This document shows, piece by piece, positions 16,696-26,581 of a DNA stretch of 56,031 bases. Origin of the DNA: an uncultured Burkholderiaceae bacterium (GTDB lineage: Bacteria; Pseudomonadota; Gammaproteobacteria; Burkholderiales; Burkholderiaceae_B); the NCBI GenBank assembly GCA_937888805.1, contig CALBEY010000019.1, forward strand, positions 1 through 56,031, given 5' to 3'. The notes below the pieces were generated by a model that saw nothing but the letters and a program-made list of their open reading frames with translations, did not search any database and was not told where the DNA came from. Position 1 is the stretch's first letter. Each line of letters starts with the position of its first letter. The position numbers and the translations under genes were made by a program.

Positions 16696-17133
16696 ATGGC
16701 TCAAGCTTGCCTTTTGGATCGTCTGTTATATATTGCCAATCCGCGCGCCATTGCGGGCATGTCTCCCGAGCTTGTGGGGCAACAGTCCATCATGCGGCAC
16801 CTAACCCTGCTTTTGAACACGCGCAAAGGTTCAGTGCCAATTGATCCGGACTACGGTTTGTCTGACATGAATAACATCGCAGGGTCATTTTCCTCTGGCA
16901 CGAGCGAAGACATTTGTTTGGAGATCATTCAGCAGATTAATCGCTACGAGCCGCGGCTCTTAAACCCGAAGATCAGTAGCGTGACGGAAGTCAACGACAT
17001 CATTTCTTTGAAGTACGAATTGAATGCCCACATCATTGGCAGTCAAGTTGTGGCGGCCAATGACAGTTTTTCAATGTATCTACGAATTAATTCCGCTGGC
17101 CGAGTCAGACTAGAACCGCGTCGAGACCGGTAG
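16696..17133 (+). CDS. tssE: TssE T6SS baseplate protein (gp25-like)
   Basis: This 145-residue protein matches TssE. It has the LLDRLL start, then VGQQSIMRHLTLLLNTRKGS and DYGLSD, where the last is the conserved P-x-Y-G-L(P/S) part of the gp25 fold, followed by QQINRYEPRLLNPKI with the E-P-R-L motif. TssE resembles phage T4 gp25 and clamps the sheath to the baseplate. An AAAGG site precedes the start. It sits 36 bases after hcp. Confidence 0.93.
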   Translation: MAQACLLDRLLYIANPRAIAGMSPELVGQQSIMRHLTLLLNTRKGSVPIDPDYGLSDMNNIAGSFSSGTSEDICLEIIQQINRYEPRLLNPKISSVTEVNDIISLKYELNAHIIGSQVVAANDSFSMYLRINSAGRVRLEPRRDR

Positions 17134-17181
17134 CCTTCAATTCGTAGCGCCCAGACAACCACACAATAGGCGGGTAGGCTC

Positions 17182-19821
17182 ATGCAAGTAGTTGAATTCA
17201 AGGGATTGGTCGACAGGCTTAATCAAGAGTGCCGACAAGCATTAGAAAACGCAGCTGGCACTTGCGTCAGCCGCTTGCATTACGAAATAACCATTGAACA
17301 CATGCTTGCCCGATTGCTAGACAATCCAACAGGCGACATTCAGTTGATTGCCAAGCAACTGGAGATTGATCCAGGACACTTCGCGCGCGCCTTAGAGCAC
17401 GTGATTGAAGGCTTCAAAACAGGCAACAGCGGTCGGCCTCAATTCTCTGAGCTGCTACCCGAATTATTTGCAGACGCCTGGTTGATCGCATCTGTTGAGT
17501 TGTTTGAAACCAGCATTCGCTCGGGCGCCTTATTTGCCGCCTTTGTGTCGCGTTCTTCTTTTTATGCTAGTGGCGCTTACACAACACTGCTCAAAGGCTT
17601 AGACAAAGCAAAAATTATGCATGCGCTAGCCATCGTCGCTGGCAAATCAAGCGAAGTGGCTCAAGGCAGTGGCCATCTTGGTGGCGCAGCTGGTCCTGCT
17701 GGCGCACCCGCTGGTGGTTCTGCCATTTCTCGCTTTTGCGAAGATTTCACGGCTAAAGCACGTGATGGCAAGATCGATCCCGTCTTTGGGCGGGATGCCG
17801 AAATCCGTCAAATGGTCGACATCTTGGCCAGACGCCGTAAAAACAACCCCATCTGTGTGGGTGACCCCGGCGTTGGTAAAACAGCCGTGGTCGAGGGGCT
17901 GGCACTGCGCGTCATCGAAGGCGATGTACCTGATATCTTGGCCGGCGTCACCATATTGGGCTTAGACATGGGTGCGCTTGAGGCCGGCGCTGGTGTCAAA
18001 GGTGAATTTGAAAACCGTTTGCGCGGGGTCATCACTGAAATCAAGGCCTCGCCCACCCCCATCTTGCTTTTCATTGATGAGGCACACACCCTTATCGGTG
18101 CGGGTGGCGCAGCCGGGACCAACGACGCCGCTAACTTGCTGAAACCGGCGCTCGCCCGGGGCGAATTACGCACCATTGCCGCGACCACTTGGAGCGAATA
18201 CAAAAAGTATTTCGAGAAAGACCCCGCGCTCGCCCGCCGTTTCGAGCTCGTGAAACTCGATGAGCCCAGCGTTGGAATGGCTGTCCAAATTTTGCGCGGT
18301 CTTAAAGACAAGTATGAAGAAGTACACCAAGTCATCATTCGTGATGATGCCTTGCACGCCGCTGCTGAACTGTCAGACAAATACATTACTGGCCGACAGC
18401 TGCCCGACAAAGCCATCGATTTGTTAGACACGGCTTGCGCTCGCATCAAAGTCAATTTGTCATCAAAGCCAGATTTTATTGAAGACTGCGAACGCCAATT
18501 ACAAATGTTGGCACGCGAAAAACGCGGTCTACTGCGAGACCAAGACAACCGGATTGTGGTGAATCTGAGTCGGTTATCTGAAATTGATCAGCAAACACAG
18601 TCCTTTGAAAGTTCGCTCGAGCAGATGCGCGCTAAGTTTGAAGCGCAACTCGTGAGCGCTAACAGCGTCTTGGCGCTTAGACGGGCTCTAGCGAGCGCTC
18701 GAAAAGATACGTCAGAGACAGCACCTGAAAGCGTCGCAACCGCCGAGCAGGCGCTTCAAGAAGCTGAAAAAACTTTCGACACCCTTCAACATGATGAAAA
18801 GCTTGTTTTTATTGATGTCTCACCCGACACCATCGCCAAAGTCGTTTCTGATCGAACAGGCGTGCCGCTCGGAAAAATGATGCGCGATCAAGCCTCAGCC
18901 GCCCTAACCATGGAAAGCACACTTAACAGTCGCATCAAGGGCCAAAACGATGCGATGTTTGCGATTGCTGAGGTCATGAAATCAGCCCGATCAGGGCTTC
19001 GTGATCCCGATCAACCCATGGGCATCTTTTTGTTGGTGGGCCCATCAGGCACCGGCAAGACCGAGACAGCACTGACCGTGGCCGACATCATGTTTGGCGG
19101 TGAGCAGTCTTTGGTATCCATCAACATGAGCGAGTTTCAAGAAAAACACACTGTCAGCCGTTTGGTGGGTTCGCCCCCGGGATACGTTGGCTATGGCGAA
19201 GGCGGTGTGTTGACCGAGGCGGTCCGTCAGAGACCCTATTCAACGGTCTTACTTGATGAAGTTGAAAAGGCACACTTGGATGTGGTAAATCTGTTTTATC
19301 AAGTGTTTGACAAAGGCGTGTTGTCCGACGGTGAAGGGCGTGAGATTAATTTCAGAAATACAGTCGTGTTTCTGACATCTAATTTGGGTTTAGACGTCAT
19401 CACCGAGCTTTGCCATGGTGATGAAACACCAGATATCGCCACCATCACAGCAGCCATTCGTCCCATTTTATCCAACCATTTCAAGCCAGCCCTTTTGGCG
19501 CGCATGACCATCATCCCATTTTTAACCCTATCTCAGCCTGTGTTGCGTGACATCGTTACCATCAAAATTGACAAGATTGCTCAGCGTATGTTGCACAACA
19601 ATAAAATGATTTTAGAAACAACACCGGCTGCACTAGACGCGATTGCCGCTCGCTGCACTGAAGTTGAGACCGGGGCTAGAAACATTGACTTCATCCTCAA
19701 AGGGACCGTCTTACCAATGCTTTCAAACAGCCTCTTAGACAGCATGTCTGGCGAGAACACATTCACGCATGCCAAGCTCGACGTTTCAGCCGACGGTCAG
19801 TTCACCGCTGTGTTTCGCTAG
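17182..19821 (+). CDS. clpV: ClpV (TssH) T6SS sheath-recycling ATPase
   Basis: This 879-residue AAA+ ATPase has an N-terminal Clp_N-like domain (about 1-160), a first ATPase module with Walker A GDPGVGKT near residue 226 and Walker B LLFIDEAH near 294, a coiled middle region (about 420-560), and a second module with Walker A GPSGTGKT near 620 and VLLDEVEKAH near 689. ClpV pulls apart contracted TssBC sheaths so the subunits can be reused. The Clp family alone could include ClpB, but the position between tssE and tssA and the distinct N-terminus make ClpV the call. Confidence 0.95.
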   Translation: MQVVEFKGLVDRLNQECRQALENAAGTCVSRLHYEITIEHMLARLLDNPTGDIQLIAKQLEIDPGHFARALEHVIEGFKTGNSGRPQFSELLPELFADAWLIASVELFETSIRSGALFAAFVSRSSFYASGAYTTLLKGLDKAKIMHALAIVAGKSSEVAQGSGHLGGAAGPAGAPAGGSAISRFCEDFTAKARDGKIDPVFGRDAEIRQMVDILARRRKNNPICVGDPGVGKTAVVEGLALRVIEGDVPDILAGVTILGLDMGALEAGAGVKGEFENRLRGVITEIKASPTPILLFIDEAHTLIGAGGAAGTNDAANLLKPALARGELRTIAATTWSEYKKYFEKDPALARRFELVKLDEPSVGMAVQILRGLKDKYEEVHQVIIRDDALHAAAELSDKYITGRQLPDKAIDLLDTACARIKVNLSSKPDFIEDCERQLQMLAREKRGLLRDQDNRIVVNLSRLSEIDQQTQSFESSLEQMRAKFEAQLVSANSVLALRRALASARKDTSETAPESVATAEQALQEAEKTFDTLQHDEKLVFIDVSPDTIAKVVSDRTGVPLGKMMRDQASAALTMESTLNSRIKGQNDAMFAIAEVMKSARSGLRDPDQPMGIFLLVGPSGTGKTETALTVADIMFGGEQSLVSINMSEFQEKHTVSRLVGSPPGYVGYGEGGVLTEAVRQRPYSTVLLDEVEKAHLDVVNLFYQVFDKGVLSDGEGREINFRNTVVFLTSNLGLDVITELCHGDETPDIATITAAIRPILSNHFKPALLARMTIIPFLTLSQPVLRDIVTIKIDKIAQRMLHNNKMILETTPAALDAIAARCTEVETGARNIDFILKGTVLPMLSNSLLDSMSGENTFTHAKLDVSADGQFTAVFR

Positions 19822-19830
19822 GGGTACAAC

Positions 19831-20622
19831 ATGGCTCTCGGTTGCGTTTGGATCATTGGTATTGGGGAAGTCGACGGCGTGGCACAAACAGTGGCAGCGC
19901 AACTCAAACCCTATGGCTTGGCTATAGAGGGCCAGAAATGGCCCATTGGTGAAAAGCAAGCGTGGCTCGCAAGCGCTGATGCGGCTGCCGCTCAAGCAGC
20001 CCATGTCGTCATCGTCATTGCCTCTAAATCAGATTTTGACCATTCCAACACTCGCCGAGAGCTCGCTTTCTTTAGACTGGCTTTGCAAACTCAGCTCGGC
20101 AAACCGGTGGCTGGCTTTGTGATTTTGACCGACGCCCCCGAGGCTGGCAGCAGCCCCACAGCAAACACTCAATTTTCAATCTTGGGTGACTGGGAAGTGA
20201 TTTCTGGTGGCAACTGGGCAGCCAAGGTTGTGGCCCGATTCCATGCGCCACGGCAACCCAAATGGCCCGTCAAGCTCGGCCTTATCGCACGCGAGAAGCT
20301 TGGTGTTTGGCTAACCGTCAGCCCCCTTCCCAATCAATCGGCCAAGGGCTGCTTGGTTGGCGTCAGCGGCAATGAGGCCGATATCAGCTTTCATGCGGTG
20401 GGTCCTGTTGGCGGCTTACCCGAAACCTCGATTAATGAATACGAGCTCAAAGGCATCGAATTTGAAGCGGGTGGTCAACCATTTAAAGCCTGGGCCCTAC
20501 AAAACACCATTGGCCCTGAACAGGCCTATTATGTTCGCTTAGAAGGTGAACCAAGCGTGATTGCTGTTGGTCAATTGCCAAGCGGCCAAGTCGATGGCGT
20601 TGATCTCATCACTGTCGCTTAA
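19831..20622 (+). CDS. Unknown protein with TIR-like N-terminal domain, in T6SS operon
   Basis: I know no named family for this 263-residue protein. Residues 4-105 read like a divergent TIR/flavodoxin-type alpha-beta domain: first strand CVWIIGIG, helix VAQTVAAQLKPYG, a WPIGEKQAW segment where TIR domains have a D-x-x-x-x-G-x-x-W stretch, strand HVVIVIASK, then SDFDHSNTRREL placing Glu77 where TIR NAD hydrolases keep their catalytic Glu, and strand GFVILTDA. Residues about 145-263 are beta-rich and unassigned. The gene starts ten bases after clpV with a GGGG-type ribosome site and is followed 33 bases later by tssA, so it is co-transcribed with core T6SS genes. No signal peptide or membrane segment is seen. 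Role unknown; the TIR reading is by eye. Confidence 0.6.
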   Translation: MALGCVWIIGIGEVDGVAQTVAAQLKPYGLAIEGQKWPIGEKQAWLASADAAAAQAAHVVIVIASKSDFDHSNTRRELAFFRLALQTQLGKPVAGFVILTDAPEAGSSPTANTQFSILGDWEVISGGNWAAKVVARFHAPRQPKWPVKLGLIAREKLGVWLTVSPLPNQSAKGCLVGVSGNEADISFHAVGPVGGLPETSINEYELKGIEFEAGGQPFKAWALQNTIGPEQAYYVRLEGEPSVIAVGQLPSGQVDGVDLITVA

Positions 20623-20655
20623 ACAAAAGCCTTATACAGAGACTGATACACAGCC

Positions 20656-22287
20656 ATGAGCCTTGATTTTGATGCGATGTTACTGCCCATCTCGGATGCC
20701 GCCCCAGGTGGCACGGACAGTCGAGAGTCTGAGGCTTACGAGCAGATGACTGAGGAGATGGATAAGCTGACGAGTCTCTCAAGCGACAGCATTCCAAATT
20801 GGATCAAAATTGAGCAACTCTCTAGCCAATTTCTTCAAACCCAAAGTAAAGATTATTTGGTTGCCGCTTGGCTAGCCGAATCCTGGGTTCAACGCAACGC
20901 CATGCAGGGCTTGGCTTGCGGGTTGTCACTTTTGGCAGGTATGGCTGAGCGGTATTGGGACAATGGCTTTCCAACCGTGACGCGCTTGCGCGGTCGACGC
21001 AATGCGATTGTGTGGTGGGTCGAACGAGCCACCACTTGGCTTGAAGCGCAAGACGATATTACTGTGGCCGCTGATTTGGCGGCACAGATGTCGACAGCAG
21101 CCAAGGCACTGGATCAAACCCTCTCAGAAAAAGATCCAGACGCCCCTTCTTTGGCCACATTAATTGGTCTTGTCCATCGACTGCCTGTTGAGGAGCCACC
21201 AAAGGTTGAAGAGCCTGTGCCGGTTACCCCAACACAAACCGAACAAAACGCTGATAGTCCAGCAAGCAATGCCCCGATTGCAGCACCCCAAAACCAGACC
21301 GCTCAAACAACTGATCCTGCGTCATCATCGATCCCAACGAAACTAGGCACGCTAGAAAAACCAAGTCAAATCAGCAACTTCGATGATCTTGGGGTGGCAT
21401 TAAGACCTGCCCAAGACTATACGGCAATGCTCGGACCGGCGCTCTATGCTTTTGACAATACGAATCCGCTAGTGATTCATTTCAGTCGATTTAGCGCGCG
21501 TGCTGGTATTTTTAAATTGCCTAATGCCACCGAAGGCAAAACACTCATCGGTTGCCCGCCCTCAGCCATACGCGATGCCTTTGAGAAAATCACCAACTCA
21601 AAAAATCCGCAAGGCATCGTCGACTTTTGTGAGTCCCGAATACGAACGTTTCCCTTTTGGTTTGATTTGGACTATCAATCGTTTCGGGGATTTAGCATGA
21701 TGGGGGTCGCCGGTAACCTCATGGCTCACACCGTCGCGGAAACGTTGCTGAATTTTATTGGTCGCTTACCCAATATCGAACAACTGACTTTTTCAGATGG
21801 CACACCATTTGCCAGTATCGATACCTTGTCATGGATCAAGCGTTGCCGCCAAGAGCGCTCAGGCGGTGCACCAACCGATCCCTTCGAAGCGGTTAAAAGC
21901 ACCGCCATGATGACGCTCGGTGAAGGCAAGCTTGAGCAAGCACTGACTGAGCTGCAAACATTTATTGACAACACCCGCAGCAAGCGCGATCAGTTCCGAG
22001 CGCGGGTCGAGTTGGCAAATATGTTACTAACAGAGCGCCCAACAACAGACTTGCGAGCACTGGTGCAACCACTTGTGGAAGATTGTGAGCGTTTGCAGCT
22101 CGATCAGTGGGAACCGTCATTGGCTGCACAAGCGTGGGCACTCAAATTCAGGGCTGCGCGACAAGTGGCCACCAACAAATCAGCCGAGATTACTGAAGAT
22201 CAGCGCGCAGCCGCGCGCCTAGAGGCCGCCATTGCATTGAAACACCTGTCGATCACGGACTTCTCTCAGGCCGCGCGTCTGGCTTAA
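20656..22287 (+). CDS. tssA: TssA T6SS assembly protein
   Basis: This 543-residue protein has the ImpA_N region at the start (LPISDAAPGGTDSRESEAYE, then DYLVAAWLAESWVQRNAMQG and RYWDNGFPT), a Pro/Gln/Thr-rich linker at about 175-235, and a C-terminal VasJ-like region with WFDLDYQSFRGFSMMG. TssA organises baseplate and tube-sheath polymerisation; long forms with this C-terminal region may act as caps at the distal end of the sheath. It is the last gene of the right block and is convergent with the next gene after a 30-base gap without a clear terminator. The ribosome site is weak. Confidence 0.92.
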   Translation: MSLDFDAMLLPISDAAPGGTDSRESEAYEQMTEEMDKLTSLSSDSIPNWIKIEQLSSQFLQTQSKDYLVAAWLAESWVQRNAMQGLACGLSLLAGMAERYWDNGFPTVTRLRGRRNAIVWWVERATTWLEAQDDITVAADLAAQMSTAAKALDQTLSEKDPDAPSLATLIGLVHRLPVEEPPKVEEPVPVTPTQTEQNADSPASNAPIAAPQNQTAQTTDPASSSIPTKLGTLEKPSQISNFDDLGVALRPAQDYTAMLGPALYAFDNTNPLVIHFSRFSARAGIFKLPNATEGKTLIGCPPSAIRDAFEKITNSKNPQGIVDFCESRIRTFPFWFDLDYQSFRGFSMMGVAGNLMAHTVAETLLNFIGRLPNIEQLTFSDGTPFASIDTLSWIKRCRQERSGGAPTDPFEAVKSTAMMTLGEGKLEQALTELQTFIDNTRSKRDQFRARVELANMLLTERPTTDLRALVQPLVEDCERLQLDQWEPSLAAQAWALKFRAARQVATNKSAEITEDQRAAARLEAAIALKHLSITDFSQAARLA

Positions 22288-22317
22288 CCACCGCAACGAG
22301 TGCAGACTGGATTGCGC

Positions 22318-23166
22318 CTAGTTGTGATAAGCCACCACTCGCTGATTTTGAGTGCCCAAACCCTGACCGCCGACGGTCACTTTGTCACCCGCTTTTAAAA
22401 ACTTAGGCGGCTTCATGCCCAGACCAACCCCTGGGGGTGTTCCCGTGACAATCACGTCACCAGGCATCAGCGTCATAAAACGGCTCACATAACTGACAAT
22501 TTCAATCACGTTAAAAATCATTTTGCTGGTGTGACCAGTCTGCATGCGCTCACCGTTGACATCGAGCCACAGGTCTAGTTGACTGGGATCAGGGATCTCA
22601 TCTTTGGTCACCAACCACGGCCCCAGAGGCCCAAAGGTGTCACAACCCTTACCCTTATCCCAAGACCCACCACGCTTGAGTTGGTACTCACGCTCACTGA
22701 CGTCATTGGCCAAGACATAACCCGCCACGTATTTCAGGGCGTCAGCTTCAGACACATAGGCTGCTTTAGACCCAATCACAATGCCAAGTTCAACTTCCCA
22801 ATCCGTATTCGTTGAATCTTTAGGCAGCATGATTTCGTCGTCTGGGCCTTGCAGACAAGACACCGTCTTGGTGAAAATGATGGGCTCTTCAGGAATAGGC
22901 GAGCCGGTCTCAGCCGCGTGGTCCGAGTAGTTCAGGCCAATCCCCAAAAACTTGCTCACACCAGTCACCGGGCAACCCAAGCGGGGCTTGCCCGACACAA
23001 CCGGCAAGTTCGAGACGTCTAAGGCAGCCAACTGCGCCAAAGCATCGGGTGCCAACTGTGCTGGTCCAATATCAGGAATCACATGACCCAAGTCCCGTAA
23101 AGTACCCTCAGCATCCATCAAGCCAGGGCGCTCAGTGCCCACGTTGCCATATCTGACCAGCTTCAT
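22318..23166 (-). CDS. Fumarylacetoacetate hydrolase-family enzyme
   Basis: This 282-residue protein belongs to the FAH family: GIGLNYSDHAAETG and PEEPIIFTK near residues 75-100, the metal-binding DWEVELGIVIG, and GDVIVTGTPPGVG near the C-terminus. Relatives include 2,4-diketo-3-deoxy-L-fuconate hydrolase, ureidoglycolate lyase and acylpyruvate hydrolases, all Mg-dependent C-C or C-N bond-breaking enzymes; sequence alone does not fix the substrate. ATG at 23166 follows a GGGAGA site; a GTG one codon earlier is possible. It lies 67 bases after the gamma-glutamyltransferase-like gene, in the same direction, so the two may serve one degradative route. Confidence 0.88.
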   Translation of the reverse strand: MKLVRYGNVGTERPGLMDAEGTLRDLGHVIPDIGPAQLAPDALAQLAALDVSNLPVVSGKPRLGCPVTGVSKFLGIGLNYSDHAAETGSPIPEEPIIFTKTVSCLQGPDDEIMLPKDSTNTDWEVELGIVIGSKAAYVSEADALKYVAGYVLANDVSEREYQLKRGGSWDKGKGCDTFGPLGPWLVTKDEIPDPSQLDLWLDVNGERMQTGHTSKMIFNVIEIVSYVSRFMTLMPGDVIVTGTPPGVGLGMKPPKFLKAGDKVTVGGQGLGTQNQRVVAYHN

Positions 23167-23233
23167 CACCTGTCTCCCAGTTTTTTGTCAAATGCCTGAC
23201 ACAGTAACCAATGACTGTGCAACTGTCTAGAAA

Positions 23234-24829
23234 TCAATAGCCGATCACCATGCCATCACGCCGCGTGTCAGAACCACCCACATATGCTGCCGTGTCACCG
23301 TCGTCGGACTCAATCCGTGCGATCAATTGCGCACTACCAAAATCCAAACTGTCGATGGGTTGCACCGTCGGCTTGTGCCCCATCGCTTTGAGCGCTTCAA
23401 TCACCGCTGCCGGCCATTGCGCTTCCATGATCAACTCACCATGGTCATCGATGCGCCAACGCGGAAAGTCAGAAGCGGCTTGTGGATTTAAGCCTTCAAC
23501 CGCCTGTCTTAAGGTCATCTGTACGTGACCCTGAGCCTGCATGTTGGCGCCCATCACACCAAATGCCATCACCGGTTTGCCGTTGCGCGTCATGAATGCT
23601 GGGATGATGGTGTGCATGGGTCGCTTGCCACCAGCCATGCCATTGGGGTGGTCGGCGTCCAACTGGAAACTCTTACCGCGGTTATGCAACGAAATACCCG
23701 TGCCTGGCACCACCACACCTGAACCAAACCCCGTGAAATTAGATTGGATGTAAGAAATCATGCGGCCATCGGCATCGGCCGCACACAAGTAAATGGTGCC
23801 GCCAGACTCAGGCTGCCCGGCCTCATAACGCCCTGCTTTTTTGGGGTCAATTAGGCTTGCGCGCTGCTTCAAGTAGGCTGGGGAAAGCAAATCTGCCGCT
23901 GAGACCTTCATGGTTTCAGGCACAGCAATGTGTGCATACAAGTCAGCGAACGCCGCACGCATCACTTCAATTTCCAAGTGTGCGCGCTCAGCCGAACCCG
24001 GTCGGGTTTGATCATAGGGCAGGTACGCCAACATGCCCAAAGCGATCAGGGCTGCAATCCCTTGGCCATTGGGCGGAATCTCATGTACGTGCACACCCTT
24101 GAACGCGAGCGAAATGGGATCAACCCAGCTTGTTTGATGCGCAGCCAGATCGGCTTCATTCAGCGCGGCACCATGCTCACGCGCAAAGTTAGCAATGCAC
24201 TTGGCCAATCGGCCCTCATAGAACGATCGTCCCTTGGTGCGTGCAATTTCGCGCAACGTCACCGCTTGGTCTGCGAAGCGCCAGATCTCACCGGCCCGAG
24301 GTGCACGACCATTGGGCATAAAAGCTTCAAACCCAGGTTGAGGAGCCAGCTCCTCAACGGATATCGCCCACTGCTTAGCAATCACCGGGCTCACAGGAAA
24401 ACCGTCCATCGCGTGTCTGATGGCATCAACAAACAGGTCTTCAAACGGTAGCACCCCAAACTTCTCAGACAAATCCGCCCAAGCGGCCACTTGCCCGGGA
24501 ACCGTCACTGTTTCCCAGCCACGGAAAGGCATCACTTTTAAATGCTTAAAACGCTCAAGACTCCAGGCCGCTGGCGAGCGACCGCAGCCGTTCATGCCAT
24601 GCAATTTCTGACCATCCCACAAAATCGCGAAGGCATCACCACCCAAGCCATTCATCGTGGGTTCCACCACTGTCAAGGTGATGGCCGCCGCAAGCGCCGC
24701 ATCAACAGCGTTGCCCCCGCGCGCAAACGCCGCCGCACCCGCTTGCGAAGCCAAGGGCTGCGAGGTAGCAATCATGTTTCGGGCAAAGACAGGTTTGCGA
24801 TTAACAGCGTCGAATGAAGAGAGATCCAT
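23234..24829 (-). CDS. Gamma-glutamyltransferase-family enzyme, cytoplasmic form
   Basis: This 531-residue protein follows the Ntn-hydrolase GGT plan: SQPLASQAGAAAFARGGNAV and TMNGLGGDAFAI at the start, and a likely autocleavage nucleophile at Thr345 in SGGTIYLCAADADGR. The later IQSNFTGFGSGVVVPGTGIS and GGKRPMHTIIPAF are typical of the subgroup that lacks a signal peptide. Such proteins are often called Ggt2 or YwrD-like, and related oxamate amidohydrolases also exist, so glutathione need not be the substrate. It begins with ATG directly and has no export signal. It is divergent from glpK across a 216-base gap in which I see no gene. Confidence 0.88.
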   Translation of the reverse strand: MDLSSFDAVNRKPVFARNMIATSQPLASQAGAAAFARGGNAVDAALAAAITLTVVEPTMNGLGGDAFAILWDGQKLHGMNGCGRSPAAWSLERFKHLKVMPFRGWETVTVPGQVAAWADLSEKFGVLPFEDLFVDAIRHAMDGFPVSPVIAKQWAISVEELAPQPGFEAFMPNGRAPRAGEIWRFADQAVTLREIARTKGRSFYEGRLAKCIANFAREHGAALNEADLAAHQTSWVDPISLAFKGVHVHEIPPNGQGIAALIALGMLAYLPYDQTRPGSAERAHLEIEVMRAAFADLYAHIAVPETMKVSAADLLSPAYLKQRASLIDPKKAGRYEAGQPESGGTIYLCAADADGRMISYIQSNFTGFGSGVVVPGTGISLHNRGKSFQLDADHPNGMAGGKRPMHTIIPAFMTRNGKPVMAFGVMGANMQAQGHVQMTLRQAVEGLNPQAASDFPRWRIDDHGELIMEAQWPAAVIEALKAMGHKPTVQPIDSLDFGSAQLIARIESDDGDTAAYVGGSDTRRDGMVIGY

Positions 24830-25045
24830 GGTTTAAACCAACTGAATTGTGACTATAGAAGCCATAAGGATAAGTCAGTGGCGAGCCTTTGACCACCAAG
24901 ACGCCGATAAACAGCCACAAATCGACCCATTCACCCCAAAACTGACACCGCAAAAGACGGATCAGGGCCAAATGTCGACCTGTTTATTTAAGGTTTCACA
25001 TCAACCTCAGTTAAGATCAAAAGACATCGACTTTTTGAGTGACTC

Positions 25046-26581
25046 ATGACCTACCTGCTAGCCTTGGACCAAGGCACCACCAGTTCTCGGTCAATCGTGT
25101 TTGACGAGCACGGCCAAATTCTGGCCATCGCTCAAATACCCCTCACCCAGCATTATCCTGCGCCGGGTCAAATCGAACACGACCCGATGGAAATCTGGCA
25201 CGCCCAGCAGCAAACGGCACAACAAGCCATTGCTTCAGCGGGTTTGAAACCCCAAGACATCAGTGCGGTGGGCATCACCAATCAACGCGAGACGACCGTG
25301 CTGTGGTCGCGCTTAACGGGCCAACCGATCGCGCGCGCAATCGTGTGGCAAGACCGCCGTACCGTTGAACAATGCCGAGTACTGAGCGCGCAAGGCCACG
25401 ACGCGCTGATTTACCGTAAAACCGGACTACTGCTTGACGCCTATTTCTCAGCCACCAAACTGGCCTGGCTGTTGGATCACACCCCGGGCGCACGCGAACA
25501 AGCCGCTCGTGGCGAGCTGGCATTTGGCACGATTGACAGTTGGTTAACGTGGCAACTAACCGGCGGCGCCGCACACATCACCGATCCCAGTAACGCGAGC
25601 CGCACCCTATTGTTTGATATCCACACGTTGAAGTGGGATGATGAGTTGCTGGCCCTTTTTAATATCCCGCACTCGGTTTTGCCTGAGGTCGTTCCCAGCG
25701 CCCATGTCGTGGGCTTAAGCACGGCGGCTGCACTCGGTGCGGCTGTGCCACTCGCCGCACGAATCGGCGACCAACAATCGGCCACAGTGGGACAAGCCTG
25801 CTTCACACCTGGCATGGCCAAAAACACCTATGGCACGGGTTGCTTTTTGCTCATGAACACCGGCACCAGCCCCACTATCAGTCGTCATCGGTTGCTGACC
25901 ACCGTTGGTTGGCAATTACCCGAAGACCAGCGACCGGGAACAAATCACAACGGTCTCACCTACTGTCTCGAAGGATCGGTTTTTATGGGTGGGGCCACGG
26001 TCCAATGGCTGCGCGACGGACTGGGCTTGATCGAATCGGCCGATGATATTGAAGCCTTGGCCGCCAGCGTACCTGATACTGGCGACGTGATGCTGGTGCC
26101 AGCACTCACGGGGCTTGGCGCCCCCAATTGGGACGGTGACGCGCGTGGACTGATGGTCGGCATGACCCGCGGCACCACCAAGGCCCACATCGCACGCGCT
26201 GCCCTACAAGGGATTGCGCTGCAAGTCACCGATGTGCTTGCTGCCATGCAAGGTGATGCTGCCACCGCTTTAACCGAACTGCGGGTCGATGGCGGCGCGA
26301 GCGCCAACAATCTGCTGATGCAAATGCAAGCCGACTTATTGGGTATTCGTGTGGTCCGCCCAAAAATCACCGAGACCACTGCGCTCGGTGCGGCTTATTT
26401 GGCAGGCTTAACCGTCGGGGTTTGGACCGACCACCACGCTTTGGCTAGCCACTGGCAAGTGGATCGGGTGTTTGAACCGCAATGGTCCACCGACCAACGA
26501 CAGGTCACATTAAATCGCTGGCAACAAGCTGTTCAGCGCGCCAAAGGCTGGGTCAGCGTAGAGGGTCCAACCCATGGTTGA
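25046..26581 (+). CDS. glpK: Glycerol kinase
   Basis: This 511-residue FGGY kinase has the ATP-binding [14 protein letters not shown] at residues 8-21, the glycerol-binding IEHDPMEIW and GITNQRET motifs, and [20 protein letters not shown] in the C-terminal half. It phosphorylates glycerol to glycerol-3-phosphate in the cytoplasm. The start has a GAGTGA site. It overlaps glpD by eight bases, so kinase and dehydrogenase are coupled. No glpF permease or glpR repressor gene is adjacent, which is unusual for a glycerol operon. Confidence 0.97.
   Translation: MTYLLALDQGTTSSRSIVFDEHGQILAIAQIPLTQHYPAPGQIEHDPMEIWHAQQQTAQQAIASAGLKPQDISAVGITNQRETTVLWSRLTGQPIARAIVWQDRRTVEQCRVLSAQGHDALIYRKTGLLLDAYFSATKLAWLLDHTPGAREQAARGELAFGTIDSWLTWQLTGGAAHITDPSNASRTLLFDIHTLKWDDELLALFNIPHSVLPEVVPSAHVVGLSTAAALGAAVPLAARIGDQQSATVGQACFTPGMAKNTYGTGCFLLMNTGTSPTISRHRLLTTVGWQLPEDQRPGTNHNGLTYCLEGSVFMGGATVQWLRDGLGLIESADDIEALAASVPDTGDVMLVPALTGLGAPNWDGDARGLMVGMTRGTTKAHIARAALQGIALQVTDVLAAMQGDAATALTELRVDGGASANNLLMQMQADLLGIRVVRPKITETTALGAAYLAGLTVGVWTDHHALASHWQVDRVFEPQWSTDQRQVTLNRWQQAVQRAKGWVSVEGPTHG

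Noticed and set aside
24849..25049. 66-codon reading frame between the GGT-like gene and glpK
   Set aside because: Poor start context, no family resemblance, and it lies in the expected divergent promoter region.
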